Counted from the stretch's first letter, positions 1 through 8,300 are shown. The stretch: DNA of 8,357 nt from Deltaproteobacteria bacterium (GCA_024277475.1 JAJRVC010000391.1:1-8357); one strand, 5' to 3'. Program-made: numbers and translations. The notes: generated by a model not told the origin, from the letters alone.

Positions 1-154
1 CGCCGCGAAAATTTTTTCTTACTTGTCAAGAGAAAAATTCACTTTTATTCATTTTTTTTCACCATTTTTTTTCTGCATGCAGACCATGCAATAATCTAAC
101 CGGACATTGCTGACTTTAGCTCATTTTAGGCACTTATATGTAATAAAATAAACA
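1..154. other. AT-rich non-coding stretch with an 11-nt direct repeat
   Basis: No gene with a credible start and protein is visible here. The stretch is rich in T tracts. The 11-mer CATTTTTTTTC occurs twice, at 50-60 and 63-73, with a 13-nt period, and a perfect 10-nt palindrome CTGCATGCAG follows at 73-82. The T tracts precede the palindrome on the plus strand, so it does not have the order of a plus-strand intrinsic terminator. On the minus strand it would be followed by A tracts, so it does not fit there either. The right end (about 141-154) forms the T-rich tail of the minus-strand terminator described separately. Confidence 0.5.
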
Positions 155-169
155 CTCCCTTTCAGGGAG
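140..169 (-). terminator. Probable intrinsic terminator of the aminotransferase gene
   Basis: Read on the minus strand, CTCCCT-GAA-AGGGAG (169 down to 155) forms a perfect 6-bp stem with a 3-nt loop. It is followed directly by TGTTTATTTTATTA, which is mostly T. This is the order expected of a Rho-independent terminator for a minus-strand transcript. The hairpin lies about 137 nt beyond the aminotransferase stop codon, which would give a fairly long 3' untranslated region. The stem is short and the T tract interrupted, so efficiency is uncertain. Confidence 0.5.
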
Positions 170-180
170 GAACCAGTGCC

Positions 181-217
181 CCCGCGGAGCGGGATCTTCG
201 ACGGGCCCTCTGGACCC
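181..217 (-). other. Two GC-rich hairpins in the aminotransferase 3' region
   Basis: Two small hairpins lie side by side. At 181-193, CCCGC and GCGGG pair around a 3-nt loop. At 203-217, the minus-strand RNA would read GGGUCC-AGA-GGGCCC, a 6-bp stem with one U-G wobble. On the plus strand the same position is a C-A mismatch, which favours a minus-strand RNA. Both have 3-nt loops, like the putative terminator hairpin just beyond them, and the three hairpin centres lie 23-25 nt apart. They may stabilise the 3' end of the transcript or belong to a dispersed repeat. No known RNA family is recognised. Confidence 0.35.
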
Positions 218-306
218 GGGTATCTACTTACTCTCAGTTCTCATTCCCCATCCCTCGTTATTTTTCCGACTTCCAGTCATTCCCCCTTCCCACTTCCGCA
301 TTCAAA

Positions 307-1632
307 TCACCCCGTCACTTCCTTCACCGATTCTTCGAATATGGACAGGCAGGCATTGATCTCCGTAGCAGTGACGGTCAAAGAGGGACAAAACCGAATG
401 CTGTTTTCACCGCAGCCCAGCAAAAGCAATCCTTTTTCGAACGTCTTTTTGATGATGCGACTGCGCCACTCGGTGGCCGGCTCCTTGGTCTCGCGATCTT
501 TCACCAGTTCCACGGCCACCATCAGCCCTTTGCCGCGCACATCCCCCATACATTCAAAAGTCTTTTGCATCTTACACAGACCTTTTAATAGACGTTCGCC
601 CTGGTTGGCGGCATTTTTCATCAAATTTTTCTCAAGCAGTTCAATGGTTGCCATGGCTGCCCGGCAGGAGAGAGGATTGCCGCCAAACGTGGATGCGTGT
701 GAGCCGGCCTCCCAGTTCATGATTTTGGCCGGCGCGATCATGGCGCCTAGCGGCAAGCCGGAGGCAATCCCTTTGGCCAGCGACAGAATATCCGGCACGA
801 CCCCGAAATGCTCCATTGCAAACATCTTGCCGGTGCGGCCCATGCCGGATTGAACTTCATCGGCGACATACAGAATGCCATACTTCTTTGCTATCTTGTA
901 GAATTCCTTGTGAAATTCCGGTGGGGGCACGATATAACCGCCCTCCCCCTGAATGGGCTCGACAAATATCGCCGCCACCTCTTCAGCCGGCACCGTCGTG
1001 CGAAAAAGCGTATCTTCAACCCAATGTACACAGTACAAACCGCATTTAGGATAGGTCAGGTTGTAAGCGCATCGGTAACAGTATGCATAGGGGATATGGG
1101 TGATGCCCGGCACTAACGGATTGTAATGCTTTTTCTGGATAGCTTTGCTGGCAGTCAGAGAAAGCGCTCCCATGGTGCGTCCGTGAAAAGCGCCGAAAAA
1201 GGCTATGTTCAATTCCCGTTTGGTGTGCCAGCGAGCCAGTTTAAAAGCAGCTTCCACCGCTTCGGCACCAGAATTGCCGAAATAGACCCTTTTGGTGCCT
1301 CTTCCGGGAGCCAAAGCCGCCAGTTTTTCGGCCAGGATGATCTGGGGTGTATAATAAAAATCCGTGCCCGACATGTGCAGCAGCCGTTTCGCCTGATCGG
1401 TAATGGCCCTGACGATATGGGGGTGACAGTGGCCGGTGGCGTTTACGGCAATCCCGGAGGTAAAATCAAGAAAGATGTTGCCGTCGACATCATGAATCCA
1501 GAGCCCTTTGGCTTTGTCGACAACGAGAGGATAAACGCGCGTGTAAGAAGGGGAGACAAAGGACTTGTCAAGCTTGATCAGTTTTTTTGCCTGTGGTCCG
1601 GGCAACGAAGTTCTAATTTGCGGTGATTTCAT
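307..1632 (-). CDS. Class III PLP-dependent aminotransferase (acetylornithine/ornithine/4-aminobutyrate family)
   Basis: This is a complete 441-residue cytoplasmic aminotransferase of fold type I. It should move an amino group from an omega- or alpha-amino acid to a 2-oxo acid using pyridoxal phosphate. Visible motifs in order are GNSGAEA (119-125, phosphate cup), GAFHGRT (147-153, ring stacking), EPIQGEGG (225-232), ADEVQSGMGRTG (257-268, Asp258 for the pyridine nitrogen), SLAKG (284-288, Lys287 as Schiff-base lysine) and STFGGNP (314-320, Thr315 to the phosphate). Glu230 and Arg413 match the Glu-Arg switch pair known from GABA and ornithine aminotransferases. Length is normal for the family. 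Cys185, Cys188, Cys197 and Cys201 form a cluster between the phosphate cup and the catalytic Asp. The type resembles archaeal ornithine aminotransferases and broad-specificity racemases, so the substrate (acetylornithine, ornithine, GABA or another) cannot be fixed. ATG at 1632 is chosen because GAAAGG lies 8 nt upstream. The gene stands alone and diverges from the A2M gene. Confidence 0.93.
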   Translation of the reverse strand: MKSPQIRTSLPGPQAKKLIKLDKSFVSPSYTRVYPLVVDKAKGLWIHDVDGNIFLDFTSGIAVNATGHCHPHIVRAITDQAKRLLHMSGTDFYYTPQIILAEKLAALAPGRGTKRVYFGNSGAEAVEAAFKLARWHTKRELNIAFFGAFHGRTMGALSLTASKAIQKKHYNPLVPGITHIPYAYCYRCAYNLTYPKCGLYCVHWVEDTLFRTTVPAEEVAAIFVEPIQGEGGYIVPPPEFHKEFYKIAKKYGILYVADEVQSGMGRTGKMFAMEHFGVVPDILSLAKGIASGLPLGAMIAPAKIMNWEAGSHASTFGGNPLSCRAAMATIELLEKNLMKNAANQGERLLKGLCKMQKTFECMGDVRGKGLMVAVELVKDRETKEPATEWRSRIIKKTFEKGLLLLGCGENSIRFCPSLTVTATEINACLSIFEESVKEVTG

Positions 1633-1640
1633 CGGGGGTT

Positions 1641-1646
1641 CCTTTC
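1641..1646 (-). promoter_or_regulatory. Ribosome binding site of the aminotransferase gene
   Basis: On the minus strand GAAAGG (within AGAAAGGAA) lies 8 nt before the ATG at 1632. This is a near-consensus Shine-Dalgarno sequence at a good distance and supports that start over the internal ATG codons. Confidence 0.7.
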
Positions 1647-1678
1647 TAATGGATTAAGGATCGCTTTTTCTTTATCCG

Positions 1679-1706
1679 GCATCGAGCATCCAGCTTCCAG
1701 CATCGC
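1679..1706. repeat. Heptad repeat run A (GCATCSA, four units)
   Basis: Four consecutive 7-nt units read GCATCGA, GCATCCA, GCTTCCA and GCATCGC. The consensus is the same as in run B (1887-1921) except that the first base is G instead of A. An isolated GCATCCA also occurs at 1735-1741. This lies just upstream of the aminotransferase start and is non-coding. Function unknown. Confidence 0.7.
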
Positions 1707-1757
1707 TATGCTTTAAGCAGTAAATTTGATAATTGCATCCAAACTCGTCGGTTCGAG

Positions 1758-1769
1758 GCGAAGCTTCGC
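1758..1769. repeat. 12-nt perfect palindrome GCGAAGCTTCGC
   Basis: The 12 bases equal their own reverse complement. The site could be an operator for a dimeric DNA-binding protein or a small cruciform/hairpin. It lies 126 nt upstream of the aminotransferase start. No regulator family is recognised from the sequence. Confidence 0.4.
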
Positions 1770-1810
1770 ACCAATAAGTTGCAGACTTGGGTTAAGCGGT
1801 TCATTGCTCA

Positions 1811-1824
1811 GTTTAGGCCTAAAC
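1811..1824. repeat. 14-nt perfect palindrome GTTTAGGCCTAAAC
   Basis: This is the longest uninterrupted palindrome in the spacer. Its location between two divergent genes and its loop-free symmetry suit a dimer-binding operator better than an RNA hairpin. The binding protein is unknown and no second copy of the exact sequence was noticed in the window. Confidence 0.4.
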
Positions 1825-1886
1825 GAAACGTAGCAGCTTATCGGCAATATAGCTGATGGTCAAGAGGAGATCCTAGAAATTGACGA

Positions 1887-1921
1887 ACGCTGAACATCGA
1901 ACATCCAACATCGAACGTCGA
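1887..1921. repeat. Heptad repeat run B (ACATCGA, five units)
   Basis: Five consecutive 7-nt units read ACGCTGA, ACATCGA, ACATCCA, ACATCGA and ACGTCGA. The run then dissolves into ATGAATG. It shares the NCATCSA consensus with run A, about 180 bp away. From general memory, such runs recur in intergenic DNA of uncultured Deltaproteobacteria-like genomes. Function unknown. Confidence 0.75.
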
Positions 1922-1972
1922 ATGAATGTATTCTGTCCGCTTTAAAAAAGGTTCAGCGAAGCGATTCCATCT

Positions 1973-1986
1973 TTTGAACCCGGAAC
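1973..1986 (+). repeat. Left arm of a 14-nt inverted repeat
   Basis: TTTGAACCCGGAAC is the exact reverse complement of the bases at 2119-2132. The arms are separated by 132 nt that include the candidate promoter. They may mark the borders of a small mobile or folded unit, or both be copies of a dispersed GTTCA/TGAAC-type repeat. Confidence 0.5.
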
Positions 1987-2046
1987 CGTTCAACCTCTGA
2001 GACTTTGAACACTCAGGAAAAACTTGTCTAAAAGCTTTGGCACGTG

Positions 2047-2076
2047 TTGACAGCCCATCATCAATCTATGTAGACT
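2047..2076 (+). promoter_or_regulatory. Candidate sigma70-type promoter for the A2M gene
   Basis: A perfect -35 hexamer TTGACA (2047-2052) is followed after 18 nt by TAGACT (2071-2076), four of six matches to the -10 consensus. Transcription would start near 2083, leaving a leader of about 230 nt before the ATG at 2314. The leader would contain the right arm of the inverted repeat and the palindrome at 2176-2187. This is a pattern match only, and the long leader makes an additional proximal promoter possible. Confidence 0.35.
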
Positions 2077-2118
2077 ATCCGATAAGGAAAATGTCTTAAC
2101 CGTTCACAGAGTTCAGAA

Positions 2119-2132
2119 GTTCCGGGTTCAAA
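2119..2132 (-). repeat. Right arm of a 14-nt inverted repeat
   Basis: GTTCCGGGTTCAAA is the exact reverse complement of 1973-1986. It sits inside a run of GTTCA words (2102, 2111, 2127) that mirrors TGAAC/GTTCA words beside the left arm. Confidence 0.5.
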
Positions 2133-2175
2133 GGTTTAGAATTCAGCGGATTTCACCGGGAAGATCATAGCCGGA

Positions 2176-2187
2176 TCCGCCGGCGGA
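2176..2187. repeat. 12-nt perfect palindrome TCCGCCGGCGGA
   Basis: This GC-rich self-complementary 12-mer lies in the presumed leader of the A2M gene, 126 nt before its start. It is much more GC-rich than the AT-rich sequence that follows. It could be an operator. As RNA it could not form a tight hairpin without opening its centre. Confidence 0.35.
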
Positions 2188-2300
2188 GAATTGAAGATTG
2201 ATGATCGAATATTTTATATCGTGCTTTCAAATTTTCGTGTTTTCGTGATGGAAAAGATTTGCAACAAAATTCACAAAAATTGTTTAGCGTTTAACTAAAT

Positions 2301-2306
2301 GAGGAA
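2301..2306 (+). promoter_or_regulatory. Ribosome binding site of the A2M gene
   Basis: GAGGAA lies 7 nt before the ATG at 2314, an ideal Shine-Dalgarno placement. It fixes the start that yields a clean signal peptide. The overlapping ATG at 2299 opens only a four-codon frame ending in TGA at 2311-2313, directly against the true start. Confidence 0.75.
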
Positions 2307-2313
2307 CCATTGA

Positions 2314-5300
2314 ATGCAAACGCTCAAAACCGTTTTCCTAATATTTTTCCTGGCAATTGCGACGACCTCTTTGGGGGCGCAACAGGCGGATCATATTGGA
2401 ATCCGAAAACAGGCACAAGAAGCCTTTCAAGACGGAAACTGGAAAGAGGCTTATCAATTATATCGCCAATTATGCCTCGAGGTGGTCAATGATCCGAAAA
2501 TGATCGCAAACGATCTGCTCCAGGCCTGGCAATGCCTGCGCAACTTGAACCGTCTGAGTGAATTGGATGGCTTTCGAGAAGAGGTGATCGACAAATATTT
2601 CGACAACCGGCGGCTGCTCCAGGCGGCCGCCGGCAGTTACAGCCAAAACAATCACCGGGGGTATTTGGTGGCCGGCGAATTTCAACGTGGACCCCACCGC
2701 GGCGGCGGCCGATATGTGAATGCCGTCCAGCGTGACCGGGTCAGAGCGCTGCAACTGATGAACCGTGCCCTGGAATTGACTACCGCTGAGCCGAACCGCA
2801 ATGAAATCGCTGATTTTTATCTAGAGTTCGCCCGCATCATCATTCAATATAGTGGCTACCAACAGGCCTGGCGCCTTCAATATTTAACCGACCTGAACAC
2901 TCTACCCGATTACGAACCCGGTCATGGGTATGAATACAGGCAAAATACCCGGGGCGCACCGGTCGATCCGGAAGGCCGACCGGTATTTCACAGCACTCCG
3001 GCGACCTTCGAATCGGCAAAATCCGACGGTGAACGCTGGTGCTGGCTGCTGAGTCATGCTGCCACTCTAAACCCTGACCTCGATTCCTATGTGAAATTCA
3101 TCTTCGCATCCTTTCTCTACCAGCAATTCGGCGTACAGACTTTATCGGCATATGATCATTATTTTTCCCGTGGTCGGGAAGAATTCAATACAGGTTCGAG
3201 TCGAAACGAATCGAATCCGTATGAGGTTCACACCTTGACGGACAATGAAACACTGGCCAAACTGGCCAACGGTGTCAAGCGCTTTGAATTGCCCGCAGAG
3301 TTTAACTATATCCGACTTTTTAAACAAATCGCCCGTAATCCGGATCAGGGTTATGCGGATGATGCCTGGAAAACGCTGGCCCGGATTTATGAAAACCGCC
3401 GGTTATATGACCGGGCGGTGGAATACTGGGAAAAATATAAGCCATACAATTCAGCGGAGTCCCGGCAGCACATTGATCAAATCACTAATAACTGGGGTGT
3501 TTTTGAGCCTATCGGCACCCAGCCTTCAGGAAGCAAGCCCACCGTCGAATATCGTTTTCGCAATGGATCATTGATTAATTTCAAAGCCTACCGCATACGG
3601 ATCGACCGCCTGCTTGAGGATGTAAAATCCTATATCCGGTCCAACCCGGGGCGCCCGGACTGGAAACGGGTGAGGATCGACGACATCGGTTGGCGCCTGG
3701 TCAATGAGAACCAGACTAAATACATCGGCCGCAAGGTGGCGGATTGGGACCTAAAGCAAAACCCGGATGCAAAACACTGGGACCGGCGTGTCACCGTCAA
3801 CCTTCCCCAACCTTTGGATCAGGCCGGCGCCTACCTGTTGCTCGGCAAAATTCACAACGGCAACACCGCCCGTATCATTATCTGGGTCAGCGACACGACC
3901 CTTATTAAAAAACCGCTCAACAAAGGGGTGCTGTATTATGCAGCAGATGCCGTCAGCGGAAAGCCTCTTAGTGACGCCAGGGTTGATTTTTTCGGCTATC
4001 GCGCCAAACGGCTTAAAGGCAAAAACCGCCATCAGTTCCTACACAAAAAAATTTCCCGCCGAACCGACGGCGACGGCCGGATCATCCTGGGTCCGTCGGA
4101 AGCAGTGCCTGACTATCAATGGCTGGCAATTGTCAGCACCGGCAATCGGCTGGCATTTCTTGGTTTTTCAAATATCTGGTACCCGAATTATTACGACCGC
4201 GAATACAACCAGACCAAAACCTTTGTCATGACCGACCGGCCGGTCTACCGTCCCAAACAAAAAGTCCGATTTAAACTCTGGGTTCGGCATGCCAAGTATG
4301 ATCAGCCCGATACATCCACCTATGCCGGACGGTCATTTACCGTTAAGATTTATAACCCTAAAAATGAACCGATCTATTCCCGCAGCATCCAGGCGGATGC
4401 CCATGGCGGCCTCGACGGTGAATTTGATATCCCGCCGGGTGCCCCGCTCGGTGTCTACCGTATTTCGCACAGTTCAGCAAGCGTTTACGGCGGCAATACT
4501 TTCCGGGTGGAAGAATATAAGAAACCCGAATTTGAGGTTACGGTGGAAGCACCGAAAGAACCGGTGATGTTAGGTAAAAAAATCAGCGCAATTATCAGGG
4601 CCGACTACTACTTCGGCTCGCCGGTAACCGAAGCCACTGTAAAATACAAGGTCTATCGAGCTGAGCACGACGATCGCTGGTATCCCACATTTTACTGGGA
4701 TTGGTTTTACGGCCCCGGATACTGGTGGTATGGCTATGATTATGCCTGGTATCCCGGCTGGCGGCTGTGGGGCTGCAGAAGACCGGTAGTAAGCTCGTGG
4801 CAGCACTGGCCCCGGCAACAGCCGGAAATCGTGGCCGAAGGCGAAGTAAAAATCGGTGAGGACGGCACAGTACGGCTCAAAATTGATACCGAAACGGCCA
4901 GACTGATCCACGGGGATACGGATCATCGTTACACCATCAGTGCTGAAGTGCGCGATCAATCACGGCGCACCATTGTCGGTCAGGGTAAAGTGCTGGTGGC
5001 CCGTCGCCCGTTTAAAGTTTATGCCTGGGTGAATCGAGGTCATTATCGGGTGGGCGATTCCATTCAGGCCGGTTTCAGGGCCCAAACCCTGGACCAAAAA
5101 CCGGTCCGGGGCAAAGGCTTGCTAAGGTTGCTGCGTATTACCTACCGGGCTAATGAGCCGCAAGAGTCTGAAGTAGGTCGCTGGAAACTGGACACGGATG
5201 CCCGCGGACAGGCCCAAATTCAGTTACAGGCTTCCCGCGCCGGACAATACCGTCTGTCTTTCCGGGTGAAGGATAAAAAGGATCACACCATCGAAGGCGG

Positions 5301-8300
5301 TTATGTTTTCACCATACGCGGCGAGGGGGATGACGGTGCCCAATATCGCTTCAGCAAAATCGAACTGGTCCCGGACAAACCCGAATATACTCCGGGAGAC
5401 CGTGTCAGGCTCATGATCAATACGGATCATCCGGGTGCAGCGGTGGTTTTGTTCGTCCGTCCGGCCGACGGCATTTATCTGCCCCCTAAGGTTATTCGCC
5501 TGACGGGCAAAAGTACCGTGGAAGAGATCCCTGTCACGAATAAAGACAGGCCCAACTTTTTCGTTGAGGCATTTACCGTTTATGACGGCAAACTTTACAG
5601 TGAGACACGCGAAATCATGGTGCCGCCTCAAAAACGTGTTTTGAATGTAAAAATCAGCCCTTCCCTGGAAGCGTATCGGCCCGGAGAAAACGCCGGCTTC
5701 AAAATCAGGCTCACGAATTATGAGGGTCAACCGGTTCAGGGAGCCGCCGTGATGACCGTCTATGATCGAGCCCTGGAATATATATCAGGTGGGTCCAATG
5801 TGCCGGAAATCCGAAGCTTTTTCTGGAAGTGGCGTCGCCGGCATCAGGCCCAAACCGAATCCAGCCTCGCACGTCGTTTCTATAATCTTTTAAAGAAAAA
5901 CGAAGAACCCATGCGCAATATCGGTGTATTCGGCCACCTCATGTTCCAGGATATCGTGGGTAGGGAGGGAAATGAGGCCGGTAAGAGTGTGGTGGAAGAG
6001 TCGGTTCGATCGAATAGGGCCCTGGCTGCGGCTGAACCCGGAGTTGCCGAAAAGGCATTGATGTTGAAACAGGCTAAAGCCGATAGCCTTGGCATCGAAA
6101 AATCAGCCCCCGCCGAAAGAGAGCCGGCGGGTGAGCCGGGCACCCTGGAAGATCTTGTGAAACCCCGGGTGCGTATCAAATTTGCAGATACCGCTTTTTG
6201 GTCCGGCGCCATCCTGACCGACAGCTCCGGCATGGCTGAAGTTAATTTTACCATGCCGGAAAATCTCACCGGCTGGAAAGTCAGGGTGTGGTCCATGGAT
6301 CACGGCACCAAAGTCGGGCAGGGATCGGTGCAGGTCGTAACCCGCAAGGATTTAATTTTACGCCTCCAGGCACCGCGATTTTTGGTAGAAACCGATGAGG
6401 TCGTGCTGTCGGCCAACGTTCACAATTACCTGAAAAACAAAAAAACGGCCCGGGTCCAACTGGAACTTGAGGGTGGCTGTCTCGTTCTGCTAAATGGAAA
6501 AAGCGACACAAAATCGGTGACTCTTGAACCCAATGGCGAAGGAAGGGTCGATTGGCGGGTGACGGTGGTAAAAGAAGGCGAAGCTGTCATACGCATGAAA
6601 GCGCTGACCGATGAAGAGTCCGACGCAGTCCAGATGAATTTTCCGGTGTATGCACACGGTATAATCAAGCAGACATCACGAAGTGGTGTCATCCGTGCTG
6701 AAGCAACCGAGGCATCGGTTGGATTTGACGTACCGGCACAGCGCCGTGTTGAGACCTCAAGGCTTGAACTGCGTTTTTCACCAACCCTTGCCGGGGCCAT
6801 GGTGGATGCGTTGCCGTATCTGACAAGTTACCCTTATGGCTGCACCGAACAAACTCTGAATCGCTTTCTGCCGACGGTGATTACCCAGCGAATCCTTGGT
6901 GAAATGGGGCTGGATTTAGAGGCAATCAAAGCCAAACGAACCAATCTCAATTCCCAAGAACTCGGCGAAGATGCTCACAGGGCAGGGCAATGGCGGCGCT
7001 ATGACCACAACCCTGTTTTTGATCAACAAACAGTAAATGAAATGACCCGGGCAGGCATCAAGCGGCTTGCAGAAATGCAATTGTCCGATGGCGGCTGGGG
7101 CTGGTTCAGCGGGTACGGCCAAAGATCCTATCCTCACACCACGGCCTATGTGGTTCATGGGCTGCAAATCGCCCGGGAAAATAAGATAAAATTGCCCGCC
7201 GGTCTGCTTGAACGGGGTTTGCAGTGGCTGCAGAACTTCCAGCGTACTGAAATCGAACGTCTCAACCGCTGGAATCAAGATAAAAAGGACGGCAAGCGTA
7301 ACGCCGACAATCTGGATGCCTTCGTTTACATGGTTTTGGTCGACGGCGGCATCGATCAAAATCAAATGCGGTCCTATCTTTATCGTGACCGCAACCGGCT
7401 GGCGGTGTATGCCAAAGCGATGTTCGGAATGGCCCTGTATAAGTTGGAAGATACCGAAAAGCTTACCATGATTTTACAAAATATCGAGCAATACCTGGTG
7501 CAGGATGATGAAAACCAGACGGCCTACCTGAACCTGCCCAACAGTTCTTACTGGTGGTACTGGTACGGCAGTGAATACGAGGCCCACGGGTATTACCTCA
7601 AGCTTTTGAGCAGAACCGAACCCCGGAGTGACAAGGCTTCGCGCCTGGTAAAATATTTGCTCAACAATCGTAAACATGCCACTTACTGGAAAAGCACCCG
7701 GGATACGGCAGTCATCGTGGAGGCGTTAGCGGAATACCTGACCGCCGGCGGCGAAGATCGGCCGGATTTAACCCTGGACATTTATTTTGACGGCTTAAAA
7801 AAGAAGACGGTGAGAATCAATGCTGAAAATCTTTTTGCCTTTGACAACAAATTCATTCTTGAAGGGTTGGATATCGCCACAGGTACTCATACGCTGACAC
7901 TGCGCAAATCCGGCCGGGGTCCGATTTATTTTAATGCCTATCTGGATTATTTCACCCTGGAAAATTTTATTACGCGGGAAGGTCTGGAGATCAAGGTCAA
8001 TCGTAGCCTTTACCGTTTGAACGAAGTGGATAAAAAGATAAAGGACGTTGGCTCACACGGCCAGGTGGTGGATCGCAAGGTGGAGAAGTATGCGCGCGAA
8101 CCATTGAAAAACCTGTCGACGGTAAAAAGCGGAGACCTGGTGGAGGTAGAGCTTACTATAGAAAGCAAAAACGACTATGAGTACCTGGTGTTTGAAGATT
8201 TCAAGGCAGCCGGGTTTGAACCGGTCGAAGTTCGCAGCGGCTACAACGGCAACGAGATGGGTGCCTATGTGGAGTACCGCGATCGCAAGGTGTGTCTTTT

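Larger units (their letters stand above)
1633..2313. other. 681-bp divergent intergenic spacer rich in short repeats
   Basis: No open frame with a plausible start, ribosome binding site and protein character is seen on either strand, and no tRNA or rRNA is recognised. The spacer holds two heptad-repeat runs (1679-1706, 1887-1921), perfect palindromes (1758-1769, 1811-1824, 2176-2187) and a 14-nt inverted pair (1973-1986 with 2119-2132). Several further GTTCA/TGAAC words lie around that pair. A possible promoter sits at 2047-2076. The stretch 2187-2300 just before the A2M gene is AT-rich and lacks a clear second promoter. I saw no convincing promoter for the aminotransferase on the minus strand. 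Confidence 0.6.

Noticed and set aside
73..82. CTGCATGCAG palindrome as a terminator
   Set aside because: The T tracts lie before it on the plus strand, and A tracts would follow on the minus strand. Neither order fits an intrinsic terminator.
176..853. Plus-strand open frame of 225 codons with a GTG start preceded by GGAGG
   Set aside because: Most of it lies antisense to the conserved C-terminal half of the aminotransferase, and its product is low-complexity Ser/Pro-rich at first and then resembles no protein. The GGAGG is part of the putative terminator hairpin.
1126..1626. Plus-strand open frame of 166 codons
   Set aside because: It is antisense to the N-terminal part of the aminotransferase, whose motifs are clearly real. 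No ribosome binding site or recognisable domain.
1679..1921. CRISPR-like array
   Set aside because: The units are contiguous 7-mers without spacers of 25-40 nt, so they are simple tandem repeats and not a CRISPR array.
2258..2290. Promoter TTGCAA-17-GTTTAG close to the A2M start
   Set aside because: The -10 match is poor (GTTTAG against TATAAT). The TTGACA element at 2047 is a better candidate.
5224..5730. Minus-strand open frame of 168 codons
   Set aside because: It lies fully inside the A2M coding sequence on the opposite strand, with no protein character. The same holds for the other minus-strand frames between 5880 and 8328.
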